This document shows positions 48,165 to 55,882 of a DNA stretch of 64,000 nucleotides, in pieces (positions within the stretch are counted from its first letter, which is position 1; each line of letters begins with the position of its first letter). The stretch spans positions 1,535,966 through 1,599,965 of the forward strand of contig CP060531.1 in the NCBI GenBank assembly GCA_016806715.1. Direction: 5' to 3'. Under the pieces are notes generated by a model. That model worked only from the letters and a program-made list of their open reading frames with translations. It ran no database searches and had not been told where the DNA came from. The stretch is from Thermoplasmatales archaeon (GTDB lineage: Archaea; Thermoplasmatota; Thermoplasmata; Thermoplasmatales; Thermoplasmataceae). The position numbers and the translations under genes were made by a program.

Positions 48165-49358
48165 TTGCTTGAACAGGAGGGATGGTACATGATAAGGAGC
48201 TTGAAGGATCAGGGACTTTCGATCAGCGAGATCGCCAGGAGGCTGGGGATAAGCAGGACAACAGTGAGGAAGTATCTCAAATCGGGTAAGGTACTGCAAT
48301 ATCACAGGGATCCTGCAGGCTCCATGATCAAGTCATTCCTGCCGCTGGTGAGGGAGATGATAGATCGGCACAACCTCTCAGCCGTCAGGATATATGAGGA
48401 ACTTAAGAAGAAAGGCTTCAAAGGATCATATTCCCTCGTGAAACAGTACAGCAGGCCTATGCGTAATGACAGGAAGATCCTTGCAGTCTACCGTTACGAG
48501 ACGGATCCAGGAAAACAATCACAGGTGGATTTCGGAGAATTCGGATACATCGAAATTGATGGGAAAAGAAGGAAGCTGTATGCATTCAGCATGATCCTTG
48601 GATTTTCCAGGATGAGATATGCCGAATTCACTACAGATATCTCAACCCACAATGTGATCAGGCTGCATCTCAATGCCTTCCGCTACTTCGGAGGATACAC
48701 TGATGCAATCCTTTATGACAATATGAAACAGGTTGTCCTTGACAGGAAGCTGAAGACCTCAGATTCTACGTTCAACGGCGAATTCATGAGCTTCTCCGAG
48801 TACTATGGCATCATTGTAAGGCTCTGTTATCCCTATCGTCCCCAGACAAAGGGCAAGATCGAGAACACCATCAAGTATCTCAGATACAACTTCTGGGCAG
48901 GCAGGACATTTGAGTCTCTCCCGGATATTAATGCCCGGTGCGATGAATGGCTTCAGAAGGTCAATTCCCAGACCCATGGCACCACGCATGAAATCCCGCA
49001 GGAAAGGCTGAGGAAGGAGCAGCTCAATCCACTGGATTCAGTGCAGGCCTACCCCATAAGGATAGAGGAGATAAGGAAGATATCAAGGGACTGCTACATC
49101 TCGTACAAGGGTAACAGATATTCAGTTCCCTGGATACATGCAGGCAGGGTGGCCAGGGTCATAGAATCATCGACCCTGAAGATACGGGTTGATTCCCGGA
49201 CCGTGGCGGAACATGATATTCTCCCCGGAACTGGTAGGATATCAAGGAAGAAGGAGCATTTTGAGGGCCTTCTCAAAGCGATCAGGGAACAGAACATCGA
49301 GAACTTCCAGACAAGGGTTGAGAAGCGTGATCTCTCAGAATATGAGGGCGTGATGTGA
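48165..49358 (+). CDS. istA: IS21 transposase IstA
   Basis: A 397-residue transposase: HTH (LSISEIARRLGISRTTVRKY) at about 15-35, DDE core with QVDFGE (Asp), ILYDNM (Asp) and KIENTIK (Glu). The C-terminal beta-barrel (YISYKGNRYSVPW) is the family's usual end. It joins the element's ends to the target with IstB as helper. Confidence 0.95.
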   Translation: MLEQEGWYMIRSLKDQGLSISEIARRLGISRTTVRKYLKSGKVLQYHRDPAGSMIKSFLPLVREMIDRHNLSAVRIYEELKKKGFKGSYSLVKQYSRPMRNDRKILAVYRYETDPGKQSQVDFGEFGYIEIDGKRRKLYAFSMILGFSRMRYAEFTTDISTHNVIRLHLNAFRYFGGYTDAILYDNMKQVVLDRKLKTSDSTFNGEFMSFSEYYGIIVRLCYPYRPQTKGKIENTIKYLRYNFWAGRTFESLPDINARCDEWLQKVNSQTHGTTHEIPQERLRKEQLNPLDSVQAYPIRIEEIRKISRDCYISYKGNRYSVPWIHAGRVARVIESSTLKIRVDSRTVAEHDILPGTGRISRKKEHFEGLLKAIREQNIENFQTRVEKRDLSEYEGVM

Positions 49359-50116
49359 TGGATCCATACGAAAGAGTGCATGAGAGCCTAATCACCCTAG
49401 GACTGGACACCATTGAGCATACCATTGACAATTATCTGGAAAACGCGAGGGACAGGAGTGTCATCGATGTCCTGGACCACCTCCTTTCTGAGGAGGTGAA
49501 GAGCAAGCGATCAAAGAGATATGAGACGAAGCTGAAGTATGCAGGTTTTCCCTTCAGGAAAACAATGGAAGAGTTCGATTTCTCCTTCCAGAAATCCATT
49601 GACATGTCAGTGATTGATGATCTCATGACCCTCAGGTTTGTGCACAACAGGGAGAACCTCGTATTTCTGGGTCCACCGGGTGTCGGCAAGACACACCTGT
49701 CGGTTGCACTGGGAATGAGGGCACTCCAGTCCGATGTTTCCACATATTATATCTCTGCTGTAAAGCTGGTGCAGTCCCTCAGGAAGGAATACCTGAGAGA
49801 CAGGCTGAACATTCTTCTCCGCAGTTATTCGAGATACGCGCTCATGATAGTGGATGAGATCGGCTATCTCCCGCTGAATCGTGAGGAGAGCAATCTCATG
49901 TTCCAGCTTGTCTCACACAGGTATGAGAAATCGTCCACTATCTTCACCTCGAACAAGTCTTTCTCTGAATGGGGTGAAGTCATGGGAGATCAGGTGATGG
50001 CTTCGGCCATCCTTGACAGGATACTGCATCACTGCACGGTGTTGAACATCAAAGGTGAGTCTTACAGGCTAAAGGACAGGCGGAAGGGCAATCCTCCGCC
50101 GTATAAGGAGAAGTGA
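49355..50116 (+). CDS. istB: IS21 helper ATPase IstB
   Basis: A 253-residue AAA+ protein related to DnaC: Walker A LGPPGVGKTH, Walker B LMIVDEIGYL, sensor TSNKSFSEWGE. It remodels target DNA for IstA. Its ATG overlaps the istA stop (GTGATG). Confidence 0.95.
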   Translation: MMDPYERVHESLITLGLDTIEHTIDNYLENARDRSVIDVLDHLLSEEVKSKRSKRYETKLKYAGFPFRKTMEEFDFSFQKSIDMSVIDDLMTLRFVHNRENLVFLGPPGVGKTHLSVALGMRALQSDVSTYYISAVKLVQSLRKEYLRDRLNILLRSYSRYALMIVDEIGYLPLNREESNLMFQLVSHRYEKSSTIFTSNKSFSEWGEVMGDQVMASAILDRILHHCTVLNIKGESYRLKDRRKGNPPPYKEK

Positions 50117-50177
50117 AAAGAAAATGGAAAACATAAATATGGGTGGACAGATTTCATCTGCCGATTTTGGACAATTT

Positions 50178-50387
50178 TCATTTGGCGGTTACAATCTCCT
50201 CAATCCCCAATATTGTTTCAGTCCTCAGATTGTAAATATTCCCACTTTCCTTTACAATACTAACATGCCTGAAACCAACTCTTCTCAGAGTTCCGTAATG
50301 GGTTTTTTTGCATTTACCTGTTTCGCAGAGAACCTTTACATTACTGCCCAACAATTCCTTGTAATTCTCCAGATCCTTTGTGTTCAC
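50178..50387 (-). CDS. Small Sm-like/SH3-like protein whose end was replaced by IS21
   Basis: Sixty-nine residues: MNTKDLENYKELLGSNVKVL continues as a strand-rich fold (THYGTLRRVGFRHVSIVKES) like small Sm or SH3 barrels. The last five codons (VTAK and stop) lie in the right inverted repeat of the IS21 element. Without the insertion, the bases left of the element would give EEISP and a stop. The insertion therefore swapped the C-terminus rather than destroying the gene. It lies downstream of the D5-like helicase, probably in one transcript. Confidence 0.6.
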   Translation of the reverse strand: MNTKDLENYKELLGSNVKVLCETGKCKKTHYGTLRRVGFRHVSIVKESGNIYNLRTETILGIEEIVTAK

Positions 50388-50392
50388 TCAGA

Positions 50393-51709
50393 TCACCCCC
50401 GGTCGTCCCGGATATCGGAATTATCGGGCTTGGGTTGTGAACCTTTTTTTTCTAGTCGCGGATCTGTCGCGGGTCTCTCAGAATCACCCGAGACAACTTT
50501 TTTATTAGCATTTCCTAGAGTTGAACTCTCATCTGTCGTGGAGACCCTCTTCCCTTCCTCATGTTCATGTTTTCCGTAAAAATTTTTGTCTGCGAAAGAA
50601 GATCCGCGACTGATTGTGTCTGGGTTAATCTCTGACTGGCCTTTTTGCTGTCGTGGGCCATTTTCGAGATCCGAGACAGTTTCCGCGACAGGCATCCATG
50701 TGACATTGAGCAGATCGCACCAGGCCTTGGTTCTTGAACCGCTTGTACCTATTCTTTTGTCAACTGTCGGGTTCGAGTATCCCAGAGTGTTAAGTGCCTT
50801 TCCTATGCTTGCCGCATTAATGTTCTTTATAGGGAACCCCTTTTCAGTTGCCCATTTTACGGCAGCAGTAATAACTTCCTGTTTGGGTGTTGTCAGGTAT
50901 TCATCAAAACTACCCTTGTAGCTGCCGGTAATGTACCTCTCTGGATCTCTGCCCGTGATTTCGATAATAACCCTGGCGTCTTCGATATCTGTAATTATTA
51001 TTTCATTATCATTAAGCAACCTTAGGTAAGCCAGGGCAGGGTTTGATCTCTTCTCCCATTCTTTCTTTGCCTCGTTCAAGTTCAACTGGCCGGTGAACTT
51101 CATGCGTGTTGTTAAAGGCCCGTAGTAGTTGTCTATTACATAAGAAAATATCCTGTCAAGTTCCTCCTTGTCCTCTAATTTTTCTACTACTTTCTTTATC
51201 TGTTCTGGGATCATTACATCCTCCAGGACATTCGGGAAATCTATAATGTCAATAACCCTCCTGTAAAACGCCCGCAGTTCGTTTTCCTTATCCGGCAGTT
51301 CATTCGTATCAATTATCTGCTTGGCATGGCTTGCAAATTTGAAGGGATGTCCGTTTTTCCTGTCAACCGTGATCGTAGTACCATCCGTTACACGTTTAAA
51401 CCATTCAGAGCTTAGAATTTGAAAACTACTTTCAGATATGAGGTTTGCCCAGGAACCGTACAGTTCAGCACGCTTGAATTTATCTTCCTCAAGTTCCTCA
51501 AGTGTGATAGAGGAAGTACGAACCAGGAGGTTTTCCACTACCTTGTGAATGATACTTTTGCCTTCTCCTCCCCGTCCGTACATCACAACCGTACCTTGAA
51601 TGCTATAATTCTTCATGAGTGTCCAGGCTATGGTTTCGAATATCTGGGTTTTTTTAAGATCTGCTTTCGGATCACCCTGAAGCATGGTATCCAGGAACCC
51701 AATAAGCAC
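50393..51709 (-). CDS. D5-like (P4/SF3-type) helicase, primase domain missing
   Basis: A 438-residue protein. VVMYGRGGEGKSIIHKV is the Walker A of D5/P4-type replicative helicases; LISESSFQ, DRKNGHPFKF and IIDTNELPD follow as in that family, and a C-terminal winged-helix-like region and low-complexity tail close it. Viral and plasmid homologues usually carry an N-terminal primase (AEP) domain, absent here. The start is GTG 51709; a palindromic TATA box GGGTATATACCC (51726-51737) is about 22 bases upstream, so the short form looks like a real transcription unit. It should unwind the element's DNA for replication. Confidence 0.72.
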   Translation of the reverse strand: MLIGFLDTMLQGDPKADLKKTQIFETIAWTLMKNYSIQGTVVMYGRGGEGKSIIHKVVENLLVRTSSITLEELEEDKFKRAELYGSWANLISESSFQILSSEWFKRVTDGTTITVDRKNGHPFKFASHAKQIIDTNELPDKENELRAFYRRVIDIIDFPNVLEDVMIPEQIKKVVEKLEDKEELDRIFSYVIDNYYGPLTTRMKFTGQLNLNEAKKEWEKRSNPALAYLRLLNDNEIIITDIEDARVIIEITGRDPERYITGSYKGSFDEYLTTPKQEVITAAVKWATEKGFPIKNINAASIGKALNTLGYSNPTVDKRIGTSGSRTKAWCDLLNVTWMPVAETVSDLENGPRQQKGQSEINPDTISRGSSFADKNFYGKHEHEEGKRVSTTDESSTLGNANKKVVSGDSERPATDPRLEKKGSQPKPDNSDIRDDRG

Positions 51710-51725
51710 AGTGGGGACAGAATTA

Positions 51726-51737
51726 GGGTATATACCC
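51726..51737 (-). promoter_or_regulatory. Palindromic TATA promoter of the D5-like helicase
   Basis: GGGTATATACCC is a perfect palindrome centred about 22-25 bases before the GTG start. It shares TATATACCC with the three promoters of the small-gene train at 61.26, 62.60 and 62.86 kb, suggesting common control. Confidence 0.5.
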
Positions 51738-51882
51738 TTGGGAGGTACCTAGGGTCAGTAGATTCCTTGAGGCGTACAGAAGAAGATAATGAATTCCCTT
51801 CAGGCCAGTTCCTGGATAAATTAAGGCAGATACGCTGTCATAAAGATCAAAACGTTTAACATTGCGTGGTGAATGGTTATGC

Positions 51883-52458
51883 ATGGTGGCACAGGCATAT
51901 ATAACACAAATACCAAGCGACTTTATAACAGAGGATGGCGTAACTCATAAACTCAAGGCCTCCGACATTCAAAATATTTCAAGAGAACCTTTGTTCGAGA
52001 ACTGGATACCCCCAGAAAAACTATCCGAGGTAAAGGATTATCTGCTTAGCACCGGATTTAAAATTCCAGGAATGGCATTGCCGCAGGGAGAAGTTTTTGG
52101 GCTTACCAGATCGCTGGATCCAATATTGGAACTTCACATTAGAGCCTTTCCGGATGGAAGGATTCAATCTCATGTTGAAGTTAAGAGAGAATTCTTTGAG
52201 CATCTTGGTGGACAGAGCAGAATTTACGTGGTCTATGAGGCCTATCAATTCTACAGGCCGGTGGTTAACGAATTTTATCTCCGGTATATTTCAAGCAATA
52301 GTTACGTAACCTCAATAATACAGAACTTCAATGTTTCAATCCCGGCCCCATCGAAAGTCACGCCATGGAAACCCATCGTCATGGGGATTGGCATGGCAGC
52401 CATAATAGGTCTGGCACTTTACTATCTGTCAAAGCCACCGAAGAGGGAATCCAGATGA
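51883..52458 (+). CDS. Membrane-anchored hypothetical protein
   Basis: About 191 residues from MVAQAYITQIPSDF (a TTG at 51862 is a longer alternative). The bulk is soluble, mixed alpha/beta; residues about 165-185 (WKPIVMGIGMAAIIGLALYY) form one membrane helix near the end, followed by a basic tail. Its stop overlaps the start of the PaREP1 gene (ATGA), so the two are coupled. Confidence 0.6.
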   Translation: MVAQAYITQIPSDFITEDGVTHKLKASDIQNISREPLFENWIPPEKLSEVKDYLLSTGFKIPGMALPQGEVFGLTRSLDPILELHIRAFPDGRIQSHVEVKREFFEHLGGQSRIYVVYEAYQFYRPVVNEFYLRYISSNSYVTSIIQNFNVSIPAPSKVTPWKPIVMGIGMAAIIGLALYYLSKPPKRESR

Positions 52459-52792
52459 GAATGACAAAAAGTGAGATTCTGGATATTATTGAGAAAGCAT
52501 CACAACTGTTAGCTGATAACGACCTGCTGGATGCCTCAGAAAAGCTCTACAAGGCAGCAGAGGAATCCATTAAGGTCCTGGCAATAAAGGAAAACTCTAA
52601 TTTGGACAGCTCTGACTACTGGACAACAAGAACCTTGTGGGATCAGGTCAGAACACTTGCAGGCATATATGGAGATGAAGTCAGGAATTCCTGGGATGCT
52701 GCCTGGAGGGTTTCCACGAACACATGCTTTCTAAGGCTCAAATCGAAGAACGTGTTCAGAAGATTTTGGATTTAGCAGAAATTATAGATTAA
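52455..52792 (+). pseudogene. PaREP1-family protein with a frameshift
   Basis: MRMTKSEILDIIEKASQLLA and SEKLYKAAEESIKVLAIKEN match the PaREP1/PaREP8 family found in thermoacidophilic archaea. After SWDAAW near 52705 the frame is lost, but another frame continues LEGFHEHMLSKAQIEERVQK and ends LAEIID at 52792, which is the expected end of the family. One or a few bases are therefore missing. The intact product would be about 115 residues; function unknown. Confidence 0.65.
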
Positions 52793-53022
52793 CCATTATC
52801 TTCCAGGTTTCCGCAGGATAGTTCGCCTGGTCAGCTATATGGTGTCTTCGAAAACAGTCGTTTCAGGGAATTGGCGCTGGAAAAATGTCCTGAATTGACA
52901 GTATTAAACAGGAGAATTGATTTTTTTTAATGGCTGATCCGAGAAAAATTACAGGCACTGTGCTCGGCGCAATTGTCCACGAAATTCTCACCTTCAATGA
53001 AAGATGTATATAGATCCTCCTT

Positions 53023-53145
53023 AAAACGCAAAAAGGGCGACCCCGCACAAAGCGAAGCCGCCCTTAAAAAATCCCAAAATCCGTATCTCCATACATGCAA
53101 AAAGGGGAACCCCAAACCAGTATGGTTCAGAGTTCCCCTTTAAAT
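53023..53145 (-). terminator. Tandem hairpin-plus-T terminators closing the small-gene train
   Basis: Read on the minus strand: first stem AAAGGGGAAC/GTTCCCCTTT (53101-53110 with 53132-53141) followed by TTTTTGCATG, then stem AAGGGCG/CGCCCTT (53033-53039 with 53059-53065) followed by TTTTTGCGTTTT. A third similar hairpin lies at 60384-60415. Strong hairpins with T tracts at the end of a 10-kb transcript look like terminators or 3' end stabilisers, unusual for archaea, which mostly use T tracts alone. Confidence 0.7.
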
Positions 53146-53163
53146 TACTCACGACAAAAATAT

Positions 53164-53658
53164 TCAGGGTTTTCCCCTGTATTCTGCTTTTATGATCCCG
53201 GCTGTGGTCTCACAGTAACTTCCAAGCAAGGCCACTTCGTTATCTATGCCCTTTTCCCATGCTTCATAGCTTGCAGCCCAGTAACTCCCGATATTTTTTA
53301 GTATACTGGTATCCTTGGAGACAGCGTATATGGAAGTGTTTCTCCCGTCATTGAGATTCAGGACCAGGCAGTACATCTGCCGGCTTATTTCTCCGATGAC
53401 CTTTGTGCATTCTATCCTGTAAAAGACACGCTCATCAACCTCGTCGTCTTCTACCACACAGCTGTCCGCATCCGGCTCCTTTCCCGTAATCTCCTTGAGA
53501 TACGCCGCTGCCTCATCTGACGAGATAAACAATCCAGGGCATGACCATCTGGATGGGCCACATTCCTGCCTGAATATCGCATAGATGTCATGGTTTGCCG
53601 GTATGTGTCCTGTATTCTGTGTTTCAGCCGGTTCTTCTCCGCTTACAAAATATTCCAT
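53164..53658 (-). CDS. Hypothetical protein, last gene of the small-gene train
   Basis: A 164-residue acidic protein, MEYFVSGEEPAETQNTGHIP at the start. The middle (CVVEDDEVDERVFYRIECTK) is alpha/beta and the total looks soluble. The leader has the GCTC-GAAA-GAGC hairpin (53674-53685) and a purine-rich ribosome binding site. No family recognised. Confidence 0.6.
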   Translation of the reverse strand: MEYFVSGEEPAETQNTGHIPANHDIYAIFRQECGPSRWSCPGLFISSDEAAAYLKEITGKEPDADSCVVEDDEVDERVFYRIECTKVIGEISRQMYCLVLNLNDGRNTSIYAVSKDTSILKNIGSYWAASYEAWEKGIDNEVALLGSYCETTAGIIKAEYRGKP

Positions 53659-53698
53659 TCTCTCATTTTCCTGGCTCTTTCGAGCACGACATAAAAAA

Positions 53699-54172
53699 TT
53701 ATTTTTTAGATTTAAACAGTTTATGTTTTTTAGCAGGCGAGGTCTGAGTGCCTAGAACCTCTTCTCTCATGAGTTTTTCAGCCATATTTGAAGCTGCTCC
53801 TATTACAGTGTCCATCCTGTGGTAGAGTTCCCCTGCTTTGCTCAGTTCCTCCCGTGAATTGAAATCTGCCGTCAGCATAAATTCCAACTGCTCATTCGCA
53901 GTCTCCTTCATTTCCAGCAGGTAGGATTTCATCTTTGGTATCGGGCTCCAATCGATAAGGCTCGTGAACTCACCGTCTATGGCTTTCGATAGTTTTTCAT
54001 ATTTATATCGAATCCCATCCTCCAATTCCTCTCTCCTGTCCGGGTCTGTTACAGACCAGTCCTGTTTTATATCCTCATAAAGTTCAATGAGGTACCGTAC
54101 ATCCCAGTAAAGCCACTCATAGGTCTTTAGAGGTCTCCATCGAAGATTTCTAAAATTTCCTCTCAGTGCCAT
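53699..54172 (-). CDS. Hypothetical helical protein (157 residues)
   Basis: Starts MALRGNFRNLRWRPLKTYEW at 54172, after GAGGTGAAACGG; a GTG at 54181 is less likely because it would lie in the binding site. Mostly helical, with a basic C-terminus (AKKHKLFKSKK). The stop TAA runs straight into the TTTTTTATGTCG box. The junction upstream (to the 54192 gene) lacks the box, so these two genes are directly coupled. Confidence 0.6.
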   Translation of the reverse strand: MALRGNFRNLRWRPLKTYEWLYWDVRYLIELYEDIKQDWSVTDPDRREELEDGIRYKYEKLSKAIDGEFTSLIDWSPIPKMKSYLLEMKETANEQLEFMLTADFNSREELSKAGELYHRMDTVIGAASNMAEKLMREEVLGTQTSPAKKHKLFKSKK

Positions 54173-54191
54173 CCGTTTCACCTCTGCAAGA

Positions 54192-54581
54192 TCAGGCCAG
54201 AGATCTGTATCTCTCCTCGCTGATATCTCTCAGTTGCGGCATCTGGTCTCCGGGCGTTGCTTCATCTCTTTCGAAATATCTCTGTTCTCCGAAGATTCTT
54301 TTCCTGACGTACACCATTCCATTAGTTCCCAGGCTCTCGATCCCGAAGTCCTCGAAATCTTCATCAGTTCTTCCAAGAGAAGATGCAGGTGCATAATACC
54401 TGCCGTTCTCCCTGAACCTCAGTCTAAGCCTCGCATCCGCAGGAAGCCAGGCTGTCTGAATGGTTATCAGCAGCATCTCCATGGCATCCTTCACGGCGTA
54501 CTCCGGTGCGTTGTCATTGTTTGTTCCTCTCAGGATATCGTCCGACCCGAGCGTTGTTTCTACAATTTGGTACTTTCTCAT
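54192..54581 (-). CDS. Hypothetical protein (129 residues)
   Basis: A soluble protein MRKYQIVETTLGSDDILRGT with an Arg/Asp-rich C-terminal half (RYFERDEATPGDQMPQLRDI). Ribosome binding site GGAGAAAGGAG lies 8-17 bases before the ATG. Its leader has a duplicated box (TTTATGTCGTGCG and GCGTGCACAAAAAT). Unknown family. Confidence 0.58.
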   Translation of the reverse strand: MRKYQIVETTLGSDDILRGTNNDNAPEYAVKDAMEMLLITIQTAWLPADARLRLRFRENGRYYAPASSLGRTDEDFEDFGIESLGTNGMVYVRKRIFGEQRYFERDEATPGDQMPQLRDISEERYRSLA

Positions 54582-54649
54582 TGTCCACTCCTTTCTCCTC
54601 TATTTTTGTGCACGCAGGGTTTCATTGGTTCCCGTACGCACGACATAAA

Positions 54650-54832
54650 TTAACGGTTGGAACGGTAGACGTTCACGCCCATCATTACGCCTGGTTTGCC
54701 GGCAATTGGTTTGTTCCCCTCACTGGACGCAATTATTATGCTCTTCCCAGATGAGCTTGACCCAAACTCCTTGCTCAGGTCTACCGTTATGACCAGCCTG
54801 TCTCCTTTCACTTCTGTCTCTATGTTTTTCAT
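54650..54832 (-). CDS. Small virus/plasmid-type protein (60 residues)
   Basis: MKNIETEVKGDRLVITVDLS continues GKSIIIASSEGNKPIAGKPG and ends GVNVYRSNR. The strand pattern VxGDxLxIxVDLS...GKSxxIASxxG...GVxxGxNVYR recurs in small phage proteins of unknown function, so this is a mark of viral origin. The ATG at 54832 follows a GGAG site; the hairpin TGCC-GAAA-GGCA (54847-54858) lies just upstream. Confidence 0.65.
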   Translation of the reverse strand: MKNIETEVKGDRLVITVDLSKEFGSSSSGKSIIIASSEGNKPIAGKPGVMMGVNVYRSNR

Positions 54833-54867
54833 AGCTCCTTTTCTCCTGCCTTTCGGCAACATAAAAA

Positions 54868-55575
54868 TTAGTATTCGCAGGGCTCTAGGAGACCGGTGAG
54901 GTGTTTGTACGCCTCAGGGAGCATCCTCTCGATGTCAGCCTTGAGGTCCTTAATTGAATCCCCCATGAATCCTCCACAGGAGTCTATGTCCTCATCAGTA
55001 TCTGCATTGTATAACCTGAACTCGTAGACTTCTCCCCTGAGGTACAGATCGTAGGCATGGGCCTCTTCCCTCAGCTGATCCTTTGCTTTCTCCCTCACTT
55101 CTTCCGTGATCTCTGCCACTCCGAACTCTTTTTTTATACTATTTTCGGTAGCGTATATTATCCCCGTAATGTTCCAGTCCCAGCCGGCACCGTCCATCAT
55201 CCTGAACAGTCTGCTGCCGGTCGACATTGATATGCCGCTGTGGTCGTACAGATACAGCGGCAGCAAGGCTGTCTTCGTATGCATCAGAACTGCACGGAGC
55301 AGCACGCTGGAGTCAGCATAGTAGCTGATGTTTTCCCTCTGGGTCTCACTGAAATCAAATTTCTCGTCCAGTATATCCAGCAGGATTTCATCAACCTCAT
55401 GCTGTGTTCCAATCTGCCTGTCGCCAAGCAGGTACCTCGGATGCCAGCACACCATTTCTCCCATGTTATCCCACTCTCTGGGATCAACTGGGTCTATCTC
55501 CTGTGTAACCTCCAGCACCATGCCGTTCTCCTGGGCTTTATAGTCGGGCACTACCACCTGTTTTGTTATTATCAC
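54868..55575 (-). CDS. Virus-type protein of the 'DPREWDNMGEMVCWHPRYLLGD' family
   Basis: About 235 residues. The motif DPREWDNMGEMVCWHPRYLL and the later PLYLYDHSGISMSTGSRLF, GIIYATENSIKKEFGV are shared by a common phage protein family of unknown function. I place the start at GTG 55575, after GGAGAGAAAAAA; the longer frame to 55608 begins inside the TTTTTATGTCGTG box and its hairpin (55590-55601), which are repeated noncoding leader elements. Ends EPCEY with TAA in the next box. Confidence 0.75.
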   Translation of the reverse strand: MIITKQVVVPDYKAQENGMVLEVTQEIDPVDPREWDNMGEMVCWHPRYLLGDRQIGTQHEVDEILLDILDEKFDFSETQRENISYYADSSVLLRAVLMHTKTALLPLYLYDHSGISMSTGSRLFRMMDGAGWDWNITGIIYATENSIKKEFGVAEITEEVREKAKDQLREEAHAYDLYLRGEVYEFRLYNADTDEDIDSCGGFMGDSIKDLKADIERMLPEAYKHLTGLLEPCEY

Positions 55576-55613
55576 TTTTTTCTCTCCTCGCTCTTTCGAG
55601 CACGACATAAAAA

Positions 55614-55826
55614 TTAGAAAATTACCGTGCCATTAAATTTGACCAGTTTTGCCTCAATTCTATGGCTCGTTAAGAAGCTCAGGAAATCCTCAACGGTGAA
55701 ATCATCATCAGTATACTCTCTCCGTCCCATCCTGTACATTTCAAGCCATTCATTTACTGTTTCAACGTCTGGCAGGTCTATCTCTACCAGGAACACAGAC
55801 TCCGGGTTACTTTCCCGATAGTCCAC
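55614..55826 (-). CDS. Hypothetical protein (70 residues)
   Basis: Begins GTG (MDYRESNPESVFLVEIDLPD) and contains TDDDFTVEDFLSFLTSHRIE; acidic, alpha/beta. The leader carries the T box and a TCCCGG/CCGGGA hairpin (about 55849-55867), and a GGAG site about 14 bases before the GTG, rather far, so the start is uncertain. Confidence 0.5.
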   Translation of the reverse strand: MDYRESNPESVFLVEIDLPDVETVNEWLEMYRMGRREYTDDDFTVEDFLSFLTSHRIEAKLVKFNGTVIF

Positions 55827-55882
55827 TTTATAGTATGGCGTTCTCCTATCCCGGAATTCCCCCGGGAAGTCACGACAAAAAA

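Larger units (their letters stand above)
48061..50193 (+). mobile_element. IS21-family-like insertion sequence, 2.13 kb, intact
   Basis: Ends are TGTAAATGGCAAGTGAA at 48061 and TGTAACCGCCAAATGAA read inward from 50193; both continue with a second match (TGTCCAA). A 5-bp direct repeat ATCTC flanks the element (48056-48060 and 50194-50198). It carries istA and istB overlapping by four bases. Subterminal repeats (GTCCAnTTnTGGCAAnCGAAA, twice at the left end) are typical of IS21. Confidence 0.88.
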
